Of a stretch of 64,000 nt of DNA, positions 1 through 10,298 are shown one piece after another. The DNA is taken from NCBI RefSeq assembly GCF_008710155.1, contig NZ_VYPZ01000007.1, positions 62,001 to 126,000 of the forward strand, in the 5' to 3' direction. The translations under genes and the position numbers were made by a program. The stretch is from Sphingobium limneticum (GTDB lineage Bacteria > Pseudomonadota > Alphaproteobacteria > Sphingomonadales > Sphingomonadaceae). Each line of letters begins with the position of its first letter. Position 1 is the stretch's first letter. The notes below the pieces were generated by a model. That model was not told the DNA's origin. It ran no database searches and saw nothing but the letters and a program-made list of their open reading frames with translations.

Positions 1-14
1 TCAGGGCGAACGGA
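1..14. repeat. Truncated family-A intergenic repeat arm
   Basis: The window opens in TCAGGGCGAACGG, the outer end of the repeat arm seen complete at 22197-22273 and 37758-37841. Only the right-hand end of the element is inside the window. Confidence 0.6.
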
Positions 15-102
15 TGTTGAGAATGGAAACGTCCGATCCCCACGTTCAAAGAATGACGGGCGCTGCCTAGCAATCGTTCAGACACGCCTTTAGAACTTCG
101 GA

Positions 103-1389
103 ATGAGCCATCCGTCACCTGCGGCCACCGCCGCCCCCTCCTCTTCCCGTACCCTGGGCCTTGCCGCCTGCATTGCCCTTGTCATGGGCAATATGATCGG
201 GTCGGGCGTGTTCCTGCTGCCTGCATCACTCGCGCCGTTCGGCTGGGATGCGGTGGCAGGGTGGGTGTTCACCATTGCGGGATCGCTGGTGCTGGCCTTC
301 GTGATCGCACGGCTGACTGTCGCCATGCCTGACGCCAATGCCTCGCAGATGATCGCCCGCGCCTATGGGCCGCTGGCGGGCTTTGCGATCGGTTGGATCT
401 ACTGGATCTCCATCATCATCACCAATGTCACCATCGCGGTGGCGGCGACCGCGAACCTGAGCAGCATCATGCCTGTGCTGGCCAAGCCCGGCCTGGGCGC
501 GGTCTGCTCCATTGCTTTCCTGTGGGCGATGGCGGGGATCAACCTGATCGGTGCGCGGGCGGCCGGCCTGACGCAGATCGCCACCACCTGCATCAAGCTG
601 GTGCCGATCCTGGTCGCGCTGGTTTTGCTGGCGATCATCCTGAGCAACGGCAGCGCGCAGGTCGAACCTTTCCCGGCGCAAGGGCTGACCGGGGCCGGCA
701 TCACCGCATCGGCCGCATTGACGCTCTGGGCACTACTCGGTTTCGAATCGGCCAGCGTGGCAGCGGACAAGGTACGCGATCCTGCGCGCACCATCCCGCG
801 CGCGACGCTGATCGGCACGGCCGCTACCGGGCTCATCTATCTGGTCGTCTGCTCCGGCATCGCGCTGACCCTGCCCGCGGCGGAAACCCAGACCGGATCG
901 CCCTTCGGCGCGTTCGTCAGCCATTATTGGTCGGCGGGACCAGCCAGCTTCATCGCCATCTTCGTGGTGATCAGCTGCCTTGGCGCGCTCAATGGCTGGA
1001 CGCTGCTCCAGGGCGAAGTGCCGCTGGCGATGGCGCGGTCAGGCGAGTTGCCGCGCTGGCTGGCTGCGACGGATGCCAAGGGCACGCCGGTGCGCGGGCT
1101 GATCCTGTCCACCGTGCTGGCCAGCCTGATGCTGGTCGCCAACAGTCTGCAAGGGTTGGTGGCGCTATTCACCGCGATGGCGCTGCTGGCGACGTCTGCG
1201 ACGCTGTGGCTCTATGTCGGATGTGCGCTGGCCAGCCTGCGGTTCCGGCTGGCAGTGCCCGCAGCGGTGATCGGGCTGGGCTATGCGCTCTGGACATTAT
1301 GGGGCGCGGGACTGGTGGCGAGCGGGTCCAGCATCCTGCTGATGCTGGCGGGCCTGCCCTTTTATTGGTGGGCACGGCGGGGGCGGTGA
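103..1389 (+). CDS. APC-superfamily amino acid permease
   Basis: This 428-residue protein is hydrophobic throughout, with about twelve membrane segments. It opens with a short polar tail followed by a GNMIGSGVFLLP segment near residues 29-40, the glycine-rich broken TM1 of APC transporters. The second conserved block is the GFESASVAADKVRDPARTIP region near residues 214-233, which matches the TM6 and following loop of arginine/agmatine or other amino-acid antiporters. The family moves amino acids or amines across the inner membrane. The substrate cannot be read from the sequence. The gene is a single unit, convergent with dnaJ and separated from it by a small hairpin. The ATG at 103 gives the full TM1. 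Confidence 0.85.
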   Translation: MSHPSPAATAAPSSSRTLGLAACIALVMGNMIGSGVFLLPASLAPFGWDAVAGWVFTIAGSLVLAFVIARLTVAMPDANASQMIARAYGPLAGFAIGWIYWISIIITNVTIAVAATANLSSIMPVLAKPGLGAVCSIAFLWAMAGINLIGARAAGLTQIATTCIKLVPILVALVLLAIILSNGSAQVEPFPAQGLTGAGITASAALTLWALLGFESASVAADKVRDPARTIPRATLIGTAATGLIYLVVCSGIALTLPAAETQTGSPFGAFVSHYWSAGPASFIAIFVVISCLGALNGWTLLQGEVPLAMARSGELPRWLAATDAKGTPVRGLILSTVLASLMLVANSLQGLVALFTAMALLATSATLWLYVGCALASLRFRLAVPAAVIGLGYALWTLWGAGLVASGSSILLMLAGLPFYWWARRGR

Positions 1390-1398
1390 GAGGCTGGC

Positions 1399-1416
1399 CC
1401 CCGGCCTTCGCCGGGG
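1399..1416. terminator. Hairpin between convergent permease and dnaJ (family D)
   Basis: CCCCGGC and GCCGGGG arms enclose a CTTC tetraloop between the stop codons of two convergent genes. It is a short version of the family-D element at 19861-19888. There is no clear T-tract, so it may be a repeat acting as a bidirectional terminator. Confidence 0.5.
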
Positions 1417-1424
1417 AACAGGCC

Positions 1425-2573
1425 TTAATCTGCCCACAAATCCTTGAGCTTGGAGAAGAAGCCGCTGACCTGCGGGCATTCTTCGCCGGTTTCCGTCTCG
1501 CGGAAGGCTTCCAGCAATTCCTTCTGCTTGGCCGTCAGCTTGGTCGGCGTTTCCACCTCGACCTGAATGACCAGATCGCCATGGCCGCGCCCGTTCAGCA
1601 CCGGCATGCCGCCGCCGCGCTGGCGCAACTGCTTGCCCGACTGGATGCCGGTCGGAATCTTGATCTCATGCCGGATGCCATCGAGGCCCGGCACTTCGAT
1701 CGACCCGCCCAGCGCCGCGGTCGTGAAGCTGACCGGCGCACGGCAGAAGAGCGTCGTGCCATCGCGTTCGAACAGCGAATGGCGCTTCACATGCAGGAAG
1801 ATGTAGAGGTCGCCCGCAGGGGCACCGCGCGCACCAGCCTCGCCCTCACCCGACAGGCGGATGCGGGTACCTTCGTCCACGCCGGCCGGGATGTTGACCG
1901 ACAGACTCTTGGGCTTGTCCACGCGCCCTTCGCCACGACAGGATTTACACGGGCTTTCGATCACCTGACCTGCGCCATGGCAGGACGGACAGGTGCGTTC
2001 GACCACGAAAAAGCCCTGTTGCGCGCGCACCTGACCATGGCCTTTGCAAGTGCCGCAAGTCTTGACCCCGGTGCCTGGCTGCGCGCCTGAACCTTCGCAA
2101 CTGTCGCAGGCGGCCGACACGTCGATCGCAATCTCGGTCTTCTTGCCATGATAGGCTTCGTCGAGCGTGATCTCCATGTCGTAGCGCAGGTCCGCGCCGC
2201 GACGATTGGCCTGACGCCCACCACCGCCCTGCCCGCCAAAGCCGGACTGGCCGAAAATCGTCTCGAAAATATCGCCAAGGTCGGAAAAGCCGCCCGCGCC
2301 ACCGCCACGGAAACCGCCGCCGCCACCGCCGCCCGACTGGGCATTGGTATAGGCCGCATGACCATAGCGGTCATAGGCCGCGCGCTTTTGCGGGTCTTTC
2401 AGGCATTCATAGGCTTCGGAAACGGCCTTGAACTTGGCTTCGCTGTCCACGCATCCACCGGTTTTATCCGGATGATACTTCATCGCCATCTTGCGATAGG
2501 CGCTCTTGATCACCGCACCATCAGCGGTGCGCTCGACTTCGAGCAGCTCGTAATAATCAACTTCGGTCGTCAT
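1425..2573 (-). CDS. dnaJ: Chaperone DnaJ
   Basis: DnaJ (Hsp40) delivers unfolded clients to DnaK and stimulates its ATPase. The 382-residue protein has all canonical parts: an N-terminal J-domain with the HPD motif at 34-36, a Gly/Phe-rich linker (about 80-120), and four CxxCxGxG-type zinc repeats beginning [24 protein letters not shown] and [10 protein letters not shown]-terminal substrate-binding domain follows. It lies 65 bp downstream of dnaK on the same strand, with a strong hairpin between the two genes (2592-2627). The length is normal for type I DnaJ and the start ATG is directly followed by the J-domain. Confidence 0.97.
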   Translation of the reverse strand: MTTEVDYYELLEVERTADGAVIKSAYRKMAMKYHPDKTGGCVDSEAKFKAVSEAYECLKDPQKRAAYDRYGHAAYTNAQSGGGGGGGFRGGGAGGFSDLGDIFETIFGQSGFGGQGGGGRQANRRGADLRYDMEITLDEAYHGKKTEIAIDVSAACDSCEGSGAQPGTGVKTCGTCKGHGQVRAQQGFFVVERTCPSCHGAGQVIESPCKSCRGEGRVDKPKSLSVNIPAGVDEGTRIRLSGEGEAGARGAPAGDLYIFLHVKRHSLFERDGTTLFCRAPVSFTTAALGGSIEVPGLDGIRHEIKIPTGIQSGKQLRQRGGGMPVLNGRGHGDLVIQVEVETPTKLTAKQKELLEAFRETETGEECPQVSGFFSKLKDLWAD

Positions 2574-2591
2574 AGAGGCCCCCGCCCGCTT

Positions 2592-2627
2592 CGCCCGTCA
2601 TGCCGATACATATCGACATGACGGGCG
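2592..2627 (-). promoter_or_regulatory. dnaK-dnaJ intercistronic hairpin
   Basis: CGCCCGTCATG (2592-2602) pairs with CATGACGGGCG (2617-2627), and CGATA pairs with TATCG inside it, with one mismatch and a 2-nt tip. There is no T-tract on the minus strand, so it looks like an RNA processing or stability element, or a partial terminator lowering dnaJ relative to dnaK. The structure is seen directly; the role is inferred. Confidence 0.55.
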
Positions 2628-2638
2628 ATGGGCATAGA

Positions 2639-4540
<1,902 letters not shown>

Positions 4541-4715
4541 CTCTTCCTCTTGTAACCCCAAATATATTCAGCGGTTGACGGCCCAATACCTCACATAAGC
4601 GCCAAGGCAAGGCCGGTCTGCAAAGCGGGATATAGGCGCGGTTACGCTTGGCACAAGACGCTGGGGCGTTTACCTGATGGATCGACCGGAAACGAGACAA
4701 GTTATGGAGTGTCGG

Positions 4716-5183
4716 ATGCGCGCGCGCTTTGCCCTTTTTGCCCTGCTGGCTCCCCTTGGCTTAAGCGCCTGCGGCGACCCCGCGCCATCCTATATCGATC
4801 AGGCATGGGTGCGGCTGTCGCCCAACAAGGACACGCCATCGTCCGGCTATTTCGTCGTCCACGGCGGGGATGCCGGCGTGCAACTGCGCGGTGTGCTGAC
4901 CGACTATGCGCTCAAGGTCGAGATGCATGAGACGATCAGTAAGGACGGCATGACCACGATGGAGCGGGTCGAAAGCGTCGATGTGCCGCCCAAGGGGCAG
5001 GTCGACTTTGCGCCCGGCGGCAAGCATCTGATGATCTGGGGCATCAATGACACGGCGATCAGCCGGGGCAAGATGCAGTTCACCTTCCTGATGGGCAATG
5101 GCGACCGGTTGCTGGTGGACGCGGTGATCCGCAAGCCGGAAGCGGCAGGCACGCCCAAGCCCGCCGATAACGCGGCACATTGA
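4716..5183 (+). CDS. PCu(A)C-type copper chaperone lipoprotein
   Basis: This is a small envelope protein of about 155 residues. The N-terminus MRARFALFALLAPLGLSAC is a lipoprotein signal with the acylated Cys at its end. The mature part holds a Met/His pattern typical of PCu(A)C domains: a KVEMHETISKDGM block followed about 25 residues later by GGKHLMIWG. In the family these His and Met residues bind Cu(I) in the periplasm for cytochrome oxidase assembly. GGAG six bases before the ATG at 4716 supports this start over an upstream ATG at 4704. Its stop codon overlaps the TTG start of the next gene, so the two are probably translated together. Confidence 0.8.
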   Translation: MRARFALFALLAPLGLSACGDPAPSYIDQAWVRLSPNKDTPSSGYFVVHGGDAGVQLRGVLTDYALKVEMHETISKDGMTTMERVESVDVPPKGQVDFAPGGKHLMIWGINDTAISRGKMQFTFLMGNGDRLLVDAVIRKPEAAGTPKPADNAAH

Positions 5184-5650
5184 CCAGCCGCGCGCTGACG
5201 AGGGAAGAAGCGGCGCTGGCTCGAACCTTGTTCGGGGCGGCGATCGACTATGGCCGGGTGCGCGTACATGATCGCAAATGGTGGCCGTTCCAGCCGAAGG
5301 ACGTGACCATGGCGCCGGACGGCGACCTGTGGTTTCATCCGGATGGCGGCCTGTTCTGCGCCGATTTCTGCGACAGCCCGCTGCACATACAGGGGCATTT
5401 CATCCATGAGATGACCCATGTGTGGCAGGCGCAGCGATCGGGGCGCTGGTGGCTCCCGCTGATGCGCCATCCATTCTGCCGCTATGGCTATGATGTGGCG
5501 CCGGGCAAGCCGTTCGAACGATACGGGATCGAGCAGCAGGCGGAAATCGTGCGGCATGCGTATCTGCTGCGGCGGGGCGTCGCGGTGCCGGGCAAGCCGG
5601 GGCTGGATGTGTTTGAGGCGCTGTTGCCGTTCAGAGGTGAGCGGGGGTAA
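5180..5650 (+). CDS. HEXXH-containing protein, putative metalloprotease-like
   Basis: This 156-residue protein carries HFIHEMTHVWQAQR in the middle; HEMTH fits the HEXXH zinc signature. An upstream block rich in Trp/Phe (WWPFQPKDVTMAPDGDLWF) and a downstream GIEQQAEIVRHAY segment, which could give a third ligand, complete the picture. There is no signal peptide. Similar short proteins in sphingomonads are often labelled vgr-related; I cannot confirm a peptidase activity. The likely start is TTG at 5180, overlapping the previous stop, which suggests coupling to the copper-chaperone gene. Confidence 0.65.
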   Translation: MTSRALTREEAALARTLFGAAIDYGRVRVHDRKWWPFQPKDVTMAPDGDLWFHPDGGLFCADFCDSPLHIQGHFIHEMTHVWQAQRSGRWWLPLMRHPFCRYGYDVAPGKPFERYGIEQQAEIVRHAYLLRRGVAVPGKPGLDVFEALLPFRGERG

Positions 5651-5683
5651 TTTGGGTGGTTAGGGGACGGCCCAACATAATAT

Positions 5684-5773
5684 CGTCATTCCCGCGGAGG
5701 CGGGAATCCATCTCCTGTCCTCGCGGCTGAATCAACTCTGGTAAGATGGATCCCCGCCTACGCGGGGATGACG
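5684..5773. repeat. Family-C intergenic repeat
   Basis: The element begins with CGTCATTCCCGCGGAGGCGG and ends with the inverted form CCCCGCCTACGCGGGGATGA, bracketing ATCCATCTC and GATGGAT segments. Each half is itself a hairpin. Relatives occur at 37980-38090 and, as a single hairpin, at 58247-58272. The rest of the 5651-5903 gap shows a CCGGTT/AACCGG pair near 5795-5817 and no gene. Confidence 0.75.
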
Positions 5774-5903
5774 AAGAGGGGGTGGATTGCAAACTGTCCG
5801 GTTTTGGAGAAATAACCGGCGGTAGCTGACGCTGCCCGGTAAAAAATCATTCGGCGGCAATCACCCCACTTGCGGACATTCTCCAATGTGCGATTAAAAG
5901 CAC

Positions 5904-6119
5904 ATGAGCCGCAGCAAGCACCAAACTCTGAAAGGCGTGATCGACGGCCAGTCCAAAGGGCAGATCACGGCGATGTTCGCTGAACGTGACCACGAAGCTA
6001 TGGAGTGGGTGAAAAAAGGCGCGATCAAGCGCGAAACCCTACGAGATAGGCGTGATGGGCGGATGGCCCCTGCAGATGCTGACGGGCACGTCGCTACGCC
6101 AGACGACAGCGACCGCTGA
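5904..6119 (+). CDS. Small hypothetical protein (71 aa)
   Basis: A 71-residue basic ORF starting MSRSKHQTLKGVIDGQSKGQ with an AAAAG sequence upstream. The N-terminal 45 residues look protein-like, with alternating charged and hydrophobic residues (ITAMFAERDHEAMEWVKKGA). The C-terminus is rich in Asp, Arg and Ala and could be a frame that has lost its normal end. I do not recognise the family. It is flanked on both sides by repeat elements and has no obvious partner. It may be real or a remnant. Confidence 0.4.
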   Translation: MSRSKHQTLKGVIDGQSKGQITAMFAERDHEAMEWVKKGAIKRETLRDRRDGRMAPADADGHVATPDDSDR

Positions 6120-6243
6120 CGTCCGCTTTCCATCAAATTTCGTTATTCAACCTTCCACGTGCCATCTGAACGAATGGCCTGTTTCAAGAACCAGGTTGAT
6201 CTGGCGGAGCGACGAAAAATGGTCGTTTCCAGACCCGAATGTC

Positions 6244-6333
6244 CGTTCGCCCTGAGCCTGTCGAAGGGCCGTACTTTTTCTGCCGAAATACACCCAGAGG
6301 AAAGAGCGGGGCTTCGACAAGCTCAGCCCGAAC
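6244..6333. repeat. Family-A intergenic repeat
   Basis: CGTTCGCCCTGAGCCTGTCG at the left is matched by an inverted CGACAAGCTCAGCCCGAAC at the right, around a short T-rich centre. The same arms recur at 22197-22273 and 37758-37841. It lies just beyond the 3' end of the minus-strand ATP-grasp gene. No gene is visible between 6120 and 6377. Confidence 0.8.
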
Positions 6334-6377
6334 AGATGTGGAGTGTCCGAACAGGATCGAAGACAGCCACTCCGTCC

Positions 6378-7430
6378 TTACCATACCCCTGCCAGCATCG
6401 CCTCCAGCAACTGCGCGAAATCCCATCCATCGGCGCGCGCCGCTATGGCGGACAGGCAATCCTGATCGTCGCGACCGGGGCGGCCGGGGCCAGTCATGTT
6501 CGGCTTCATGTTGAGATCGAACAGCTTGTAGGCGCCGCTGGCGTCCGCGCGGCAATCGATGCGGATGACGGCGCGTGCGCCGACCAGCGCCGCTGCCTTG
6601 ACACATGCGTCCAGCATCGCCTGCACGGCGGGTGACGCCAGTTCCTCGGCGTCGATCGCGACGCTGTTCGCCGTCACGGCGACGTCGCCATTATAAGGCG
6701 CTACGCCGTCCTTCTGGTCGAAGCGGCGTACCGGCCGCAATGCCCGATATACGCCATCGACCGGCGGCATCACCGTCACCGTGACCTCTTCGCCGGCCAG
6801 ATATTCCTCGACGATCAGCGTATCGCCGAATTTCGCGTCCGCGATCAGGGCGGTCCCCGCCGACACCAGCCCTGCCAGATCGACGACCCGCGTGACGCCC
6901 CGACTGCCGCGCCCGCGCACCGGCTTGACGATCAATGGAAAGGTCAGCCCCGTGTCCGCGATCGCCGCCTCTATATCCGCCAGCGCCCGGACGCCCGGCC
7001 GCGCGCTCTGTGCCATCAGGAAGGATCGTGCGACCGGCAGGCCCGCTTCCTCCAGCATGCGGTTGGTGGCGAATTTGTCGTCATAGCGCTGCATCAGTTC
7101 GGGCAATTGCCCCACGATCCGCACCTGCCCCAGCACGGCTTCGATCGGATGACCTTCGAACAATACGCTGTTGGCCCACAGGATCGTCGCCCCCTTCCCC
7201 ATCGCATCAGCGATTCCTTCGGCCGTGTCTGGGAAGACCCAATCGAGCGGCCGCGCGGGATCGGGATCGGCCACCGGCGTCAAAAGCTCATGCCCCCGCC
7301 CGCGCAGCACGAAGCCGATATCCGCGCCGCCATCCGAATAGCCGCCGGGCTTGGCATCCTTGCGCAGGCCGTCGATCACCGGCGGCGGCAACGCCTGATA
7401 GAGGATGGCAATCACGTCCTGCTGCGTCAT
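6378..7430 (-). CDS. ATP-grasp domain protein
   Basis: The 350-residue protein has an ATP-grasp layout: an N-terminal substrate domain, then the nucleotide loop FPLIVKPVRGRGSRGVTRV near 170-188 with the KP lysine and a Gly/Arg-rich loop, the acidic EEYLAGEEVTVTV strand, and a C-terminal metal site in FDLNMKPNMTGPG. ATP-grasp enzymes join a carboxylate to an amine or thiol through an acyl phosphate; the D-Ala-D-Ala ligase and RimK branches are closest in feel. The substrate is unknown. It lies downstream of sdhA but behind a strong terminator, so it probably has its own promoter or depends on read-through. Confidence 0.75.
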   Translation of the reverse strand: MTQQDVIAILYQALPPPVIDGLRKDAKPGGYSDGGADIGFVLRGRGHELLTPVADPDPARPLDWVFPDTAEGIADAMGKGATILWANSVLFEGHPIEAVLGQVRIVGQLPELMQRYDDKFATNRMLEEAGLPVARSFLMAQSARPGVRALADIEAAIADTGLTFPLIVKPVRGRGSRGVTRVVDLAGLVSAGTALIADAKFGDTLIVEEYLAGEEVTVTVMPPVDGVYRALRPVRRFDQKDGVAPYNGDVAVTANSVAIDAEELASPAVQAMLDACVKAAALVGARAVIRIDCRADASGAYKLFDLNMKPNMTGPGRPGRDDQDCLSAIAARADGWDFAQLLEAMLAGVW

Positions 7431-7455
7431 GTCGTCTCAATCCCGATCAACGAAA

Positions 7456-7483
7456 AGGGGGCCAGCCCTGCGGCTCGCCCCCT
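7456..7483 (-). terminator. sdhA terminator hairpin
   Basis: AGGGGGC (7456-7462) pairs with GCCCCCT (7477-7483), and AGCC pairs with GGCT inside, with a 4-nt loop and one mismatch. On the minus strand it lies 31 bases after the sdhA stop and is followed by TTTTCG. It separates sdhCDA from the ATP-grasp gene. Confidence 0.75.
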
Positions 7484-7513
7484 CCTCAAACTTCTGCCTT
7501 GCAACGCAATGCC

Positions 7514-9316
7514 TTAATAGACGCGCGCCTTGGGCTTCACATATTCGGCTTCGTCGGTCATCGTATAGTCGTGGACCGGACGATAATCGAGCGTCACCTT
7601 GCCGCCCGAACCGCCCCAGCCTTCGAACCAGCTGACCGTGTGCTTCATCCAGTTTTCGTCGTCGCGGTCCGGGAAATCCTCATGCGCATGGGCGCCGCGC
7701 GATTCCTTACGCGCGTCGGCGCTTTCGATCGTGCAGATCGCCTGGCTGACTAGGTTGTCCAGTTCCAGCGTTTCGATGAGGTCGGTGTTCCAGATCAGCG
7801 AACGGTCGGTGACCTTGACGTCCTGCAACCGCTTGTTGACCGCATGCATCTGCGTGACGCCTTCCGACAACAGCGCGCTGTCGCGGAACACGGCGGCATG
7901 CTTCTGCATGGTACGCTGCATGTCCATGCGGATGTCTGCCGTGGGCGTCGAACCCTTGGCATTGCGATAATGGTCCAGGCGACCCAGCGCCAAATCGGCG
8001 GCATCGGCCGGCAGCGCCTTGTGCGGCGCGTTGGGCTTCAGATTATCCTTGAGGAACAGGCCGGTGGCACGACCGAACACCACAAGGTCGATCAGCGAGT
8101 TGGAACCGAGGCGGTTGGCACCATGGACCGACACGCAGGCCGCTTCGCCGACCGCGAACAGGCCCTTGACGATAACTTCCGGATCGTCGCCGACCTTGGT
8201 CACGACCTGGCCGTGATAGTTACAGGGGATGCCGCCCATATTGTAATGGACGGTCGGCGTCACGGGGAGCGGCTGGCGGGTCAGGTCGACGCCGGCAAAG
8301 ATCTTGCCGCTTTCGGTGATGCCCGGCAGGCGTTCGGCCAGCACCTTGGGATCGATATGGTCGAGGTGCAGGAAGATATGATCCTTATGCTCGCCAACGC
8401 CGCGCCCTTCGCGCATTTCCATCGCCATCGATCGCGACACGACGTCGCGCGACGCCAGATCCTTGGCCGACGGGGCATAGCGTTCCATGAAACGCTCGCC
8501 TTCGGAATTGGTGAGGTAGCCGCCCTCGCCACGCGCGCCTTCGGTGATCAGCACGCCCGCGCCGTAGATGCCGGTCGGGTGGAACTGAACGAACTCCAGA
8601 TCCTGAAGCGGAAGCCCTGCGCGCAGCACCATGCCACCGCCGTCGCCGGTGCAGCTATGCGCCGATGTGGCGGAGAAGTATGCGCGGCCATAGCCGCCCG
8701 TTGCCAGCACGACCGCATGGCTGCGGAAGCGATGGATGCTGCCATCTTCCATGCAGATGGCGATCACGCCACGGCATTCGCCATTTTCCATGATCAGGTC
8801 GATGGCGAAATATTCGATGTAGAAGTCCGCGTCGTACTTCAGCGATTGCTGATAGAGCGCGTGCAGCATGGCGTGGCCGGTACGGTCGGCCGCGGCGCAG
8901 GTGCGCTGCACCGGCGGGCCGGCGCCCATATTCTGCATGTGGCCGCCGAAGGGACGCTGGTAGATGGTCCCATTCTCGTTACGGCTGAACGGTACGCCGG
9001 CATGTTCCAGCTCGATCACGGCCGCCGGCGCTTCACGCACCATATATTCGATCGCGTCCTGATCGCCCAGCCAGTCCGACCCCTTGACGGTGTCGTACAT
9101 GTGCCAGGTCCAGTGGTCGGGGCTATTGTTGCCCAGCGACGCAGCGATGCCGCCCTGTGCCGCCACGGTGTGGCTGCGGGTCGGGAACAGCTTGGTGATG
9201 CAGGCGGTCTTGAGGCCCGCTTCGGCGCTGCCCATGGTCGCGCGCAGGCCGGAGCCGCCAGCGCCCACGACGACGGTGTCGTAGGTATGGTCGATGATCT
9301 TATAGGCTTCGGTCAT
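7514..9316 (-). CDS. sdhA: Succinate dehydrogenase flavoprotein subunit
   Basis: SdhA oxidises succinate to fumarate in the TCA cycle and hands electrons to SdhB. The 600-residue protein has the FAD dinucleotide fold [12 protein letters not shown] (15-26) and SHTVAAQGG with His49, the expected site of covalent FAD attachment. It also has the active-site region [13 protein letters not shown] and the C-terminal [15 protein letters not shown] tail. The start overlaps the sdhD stop by four bases, so sdhC-sdhD-sdhA is one coupled operon. The expected next gene, sdhB, is absent. Confidence 0.97.
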   Translation of the reverse strand: MTEAYKIIDHTYDTVVVGAGGSGLRATMGSAEAGLKTACITKLFPTRSHTVAAQGGIAASLGNNSPDHWTWHMYDTVKGSDWLGDQDAIEYMVREAPAAVIELEHAGVPFSRNENGTIYQRPFGGHMQNMGAGPPVQRTCAAADRTGHAMLHALYQQSLKYDADFYIEYFAIDLIMENGECRGVIAICMEDGSIHRFRSHAVVLATGGYGRAYFSATSAHSCTGDGGGMVLRAGLPLQDLEFVQFHPTGIYGAGVLITEGARGEGGYLTNSEGERFMERYAPSAKDLASRDVVSRSMAMEMREGRGVGEHKDHIFLHLDHIDPKVLAERLPGITESGKIFAGVDLTRQPLPVTPTVHYNMGGIPCNYHGQVVTKVGDDPEVIVKGLFAVGEAACVSVHGANRLGSNSLIDLVVFGRATGLFLKDNLKPNAPHKALPADAADLALGRLDHYRNAKGSTPTADIRMDMQRTMQKHAAVFRDSALLSEGVTQMHAVNKRLQDVKVTDRSLIWNTDLIETLELDNLVSQAICTIESADARKESRGAHAHEDFPDRDDENWMKHTVSWFEGWGGSGGKVTLDYRPVHDYTMTDEAEYVKPKARVY

Positions 9317-9705
9317 GGCTTGACGACCCCAATGAAGGCGATCTTGGCGATCGCGAAGACGCCTGCGGCCGCGCCGCCAAAGGCATAGAAATTCAGCACG
9401 AGCATGGAGAAGAAGGCCAGTCCCTTGTCATGGACATAATCCTCCAGCATCACCTGCATGCCGACGCGCAGGTGCATGAAGATGCTGACCACCATTAGCA
9501 TCAGCGGCACTGCGACCAGCGGATTGTGGATCCAGCTGACGACGCTTTCATAATCCAGGCCGGGCAGGCTCAGAAGGCTGAAGACCAGCCACAGGACCAG
9601 CAGCAGATTGCCGACGGCGGTATAGCGCTGCGCCAGCCAGTGATGCGCGCCATGCTTGGCGGAGCCGAGGCCGCGAACGCGACCGATGCCAGTACCGGTA
9701 CCCAT
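9313..9705 (-). CDS. sdhD: Succinate dehydrogenase membrane anchor subunit
   Basis: This 130-residue protein has three membrane helices and the motif [20 protein letters not shown] near the N-terminus, as in the hydrophobic anchor of bacterial succinate dehydrogenases. It anchors SdhAB and helps form the quinone site. ATG at 9705 was chosen because it overlaps the sdhC stop (ATGA) and gives the normal length. A longer frame would overlap sdhC heavily. Confidence 0.93.
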   Translation of the reverse strand: MGTGTGIGRVRGLGSAKHGAHHWLAQRYTAVGNLLLVLWLVFSLLSLPGLDYESVVSWIHNPLVAVPLMLMVVSIFMHLRVGMQVMLEDYVHDKGLAFFSMLVLNFYAFGGAAAGVFAIAKIAFIGVVKP

Positions 9706-10100
9706 CAGAGCGCCTTTCCGAAGATGTAGAGCCAGACGAAGCCGGTCGTGAGCAGCGACAGGATGAAGGTCGCGATCGACCACATCTTGTTGTTCTTCAG
9801 CTCATAACCCGCGCCCATATCGAGCACGAAGTGGCGGAGGCCCGAGAAGAGATGCTGGAAGAAGAACCAGGAAAGGCCGATCATCACCAGATAGCCGATC
9901 GGCGAGGTCGCGCACTTCACGAAGGTCGCATAGGCCTCCGGACCGGTCGCGGCGGCCATCAGCCACCAGATGAGGCCGAGCGCGCCAGCGGTCGCCAGAC
10001 CGTTGCCCGTCACGCGGTGCATGATGGAGACGGCCATGGCCGGCCCCCATTTCCAGATCGTCAAATGCGGCGAGAGCGGCCGGCTGTTGGAACGCGCCAT
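9705..10100 (-). CDS. sdhC: Succinate dehydrogenase cytochrome b556 subunit
   Basis: SdhC binds heme b and ubiquinone together with SdhD. The 131-residue protein begins MARSNSRPLSPHLTIWKW and has the signature block SIMHRVTGNGLATAG, followed by the FSGLRHFVLDMG segment whose His is the expected heme ligand. It has three membrane helices. The ATG at 10100 gives the family N-terminus; a frame extending upstream has no plausible signal. It is first in the sdhCDA operon, divergent from the chemotaxis receptor gene. Confidence 0.94.
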   Translation of the reverse strand: MARSNSRPLSPHLTIWKWGPAMAVSIMHRVTGNGLATAGALGLIWWLMAAATGPEAYATFVKCATSPIGYLVMIGLSWFFFQHLFSGLRHFVLDMGAGYELKNNKMWSIATFILSLLTTGFVWLYIFGKAL

Positions 10101-10298
10101 GTCTACCCTAGTCCTTAGATACTTGTCCCTGAGTCCGCTCCCCTTAGGAGCGAAGCGCCACGAGGGCAAGAAGAGGAAGGCTACAGAAAGTTGCTGACGC
10201 TTTTCCAATCGCATCGGTCAGGCATAAGAAGTGATTAACCAACCCGCGCTAATGATCGAACGCGAACCGATCATGTCTTCAGCAAGGGCCGTCCCCGC

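Noticed and set aside
4541..4715. A possible sigma-32 or CIRCE site before dnaK
   Set aside because: No inverted TTAGCACTC dyad is present, and the best -35/-10 pair has wrong spacing.
7844..9388. A 514-codon frame opposite sdhA
   Set aside because: Antisense shadow of sdhA; composition is His/Arg/Gly-rich and has no domain.
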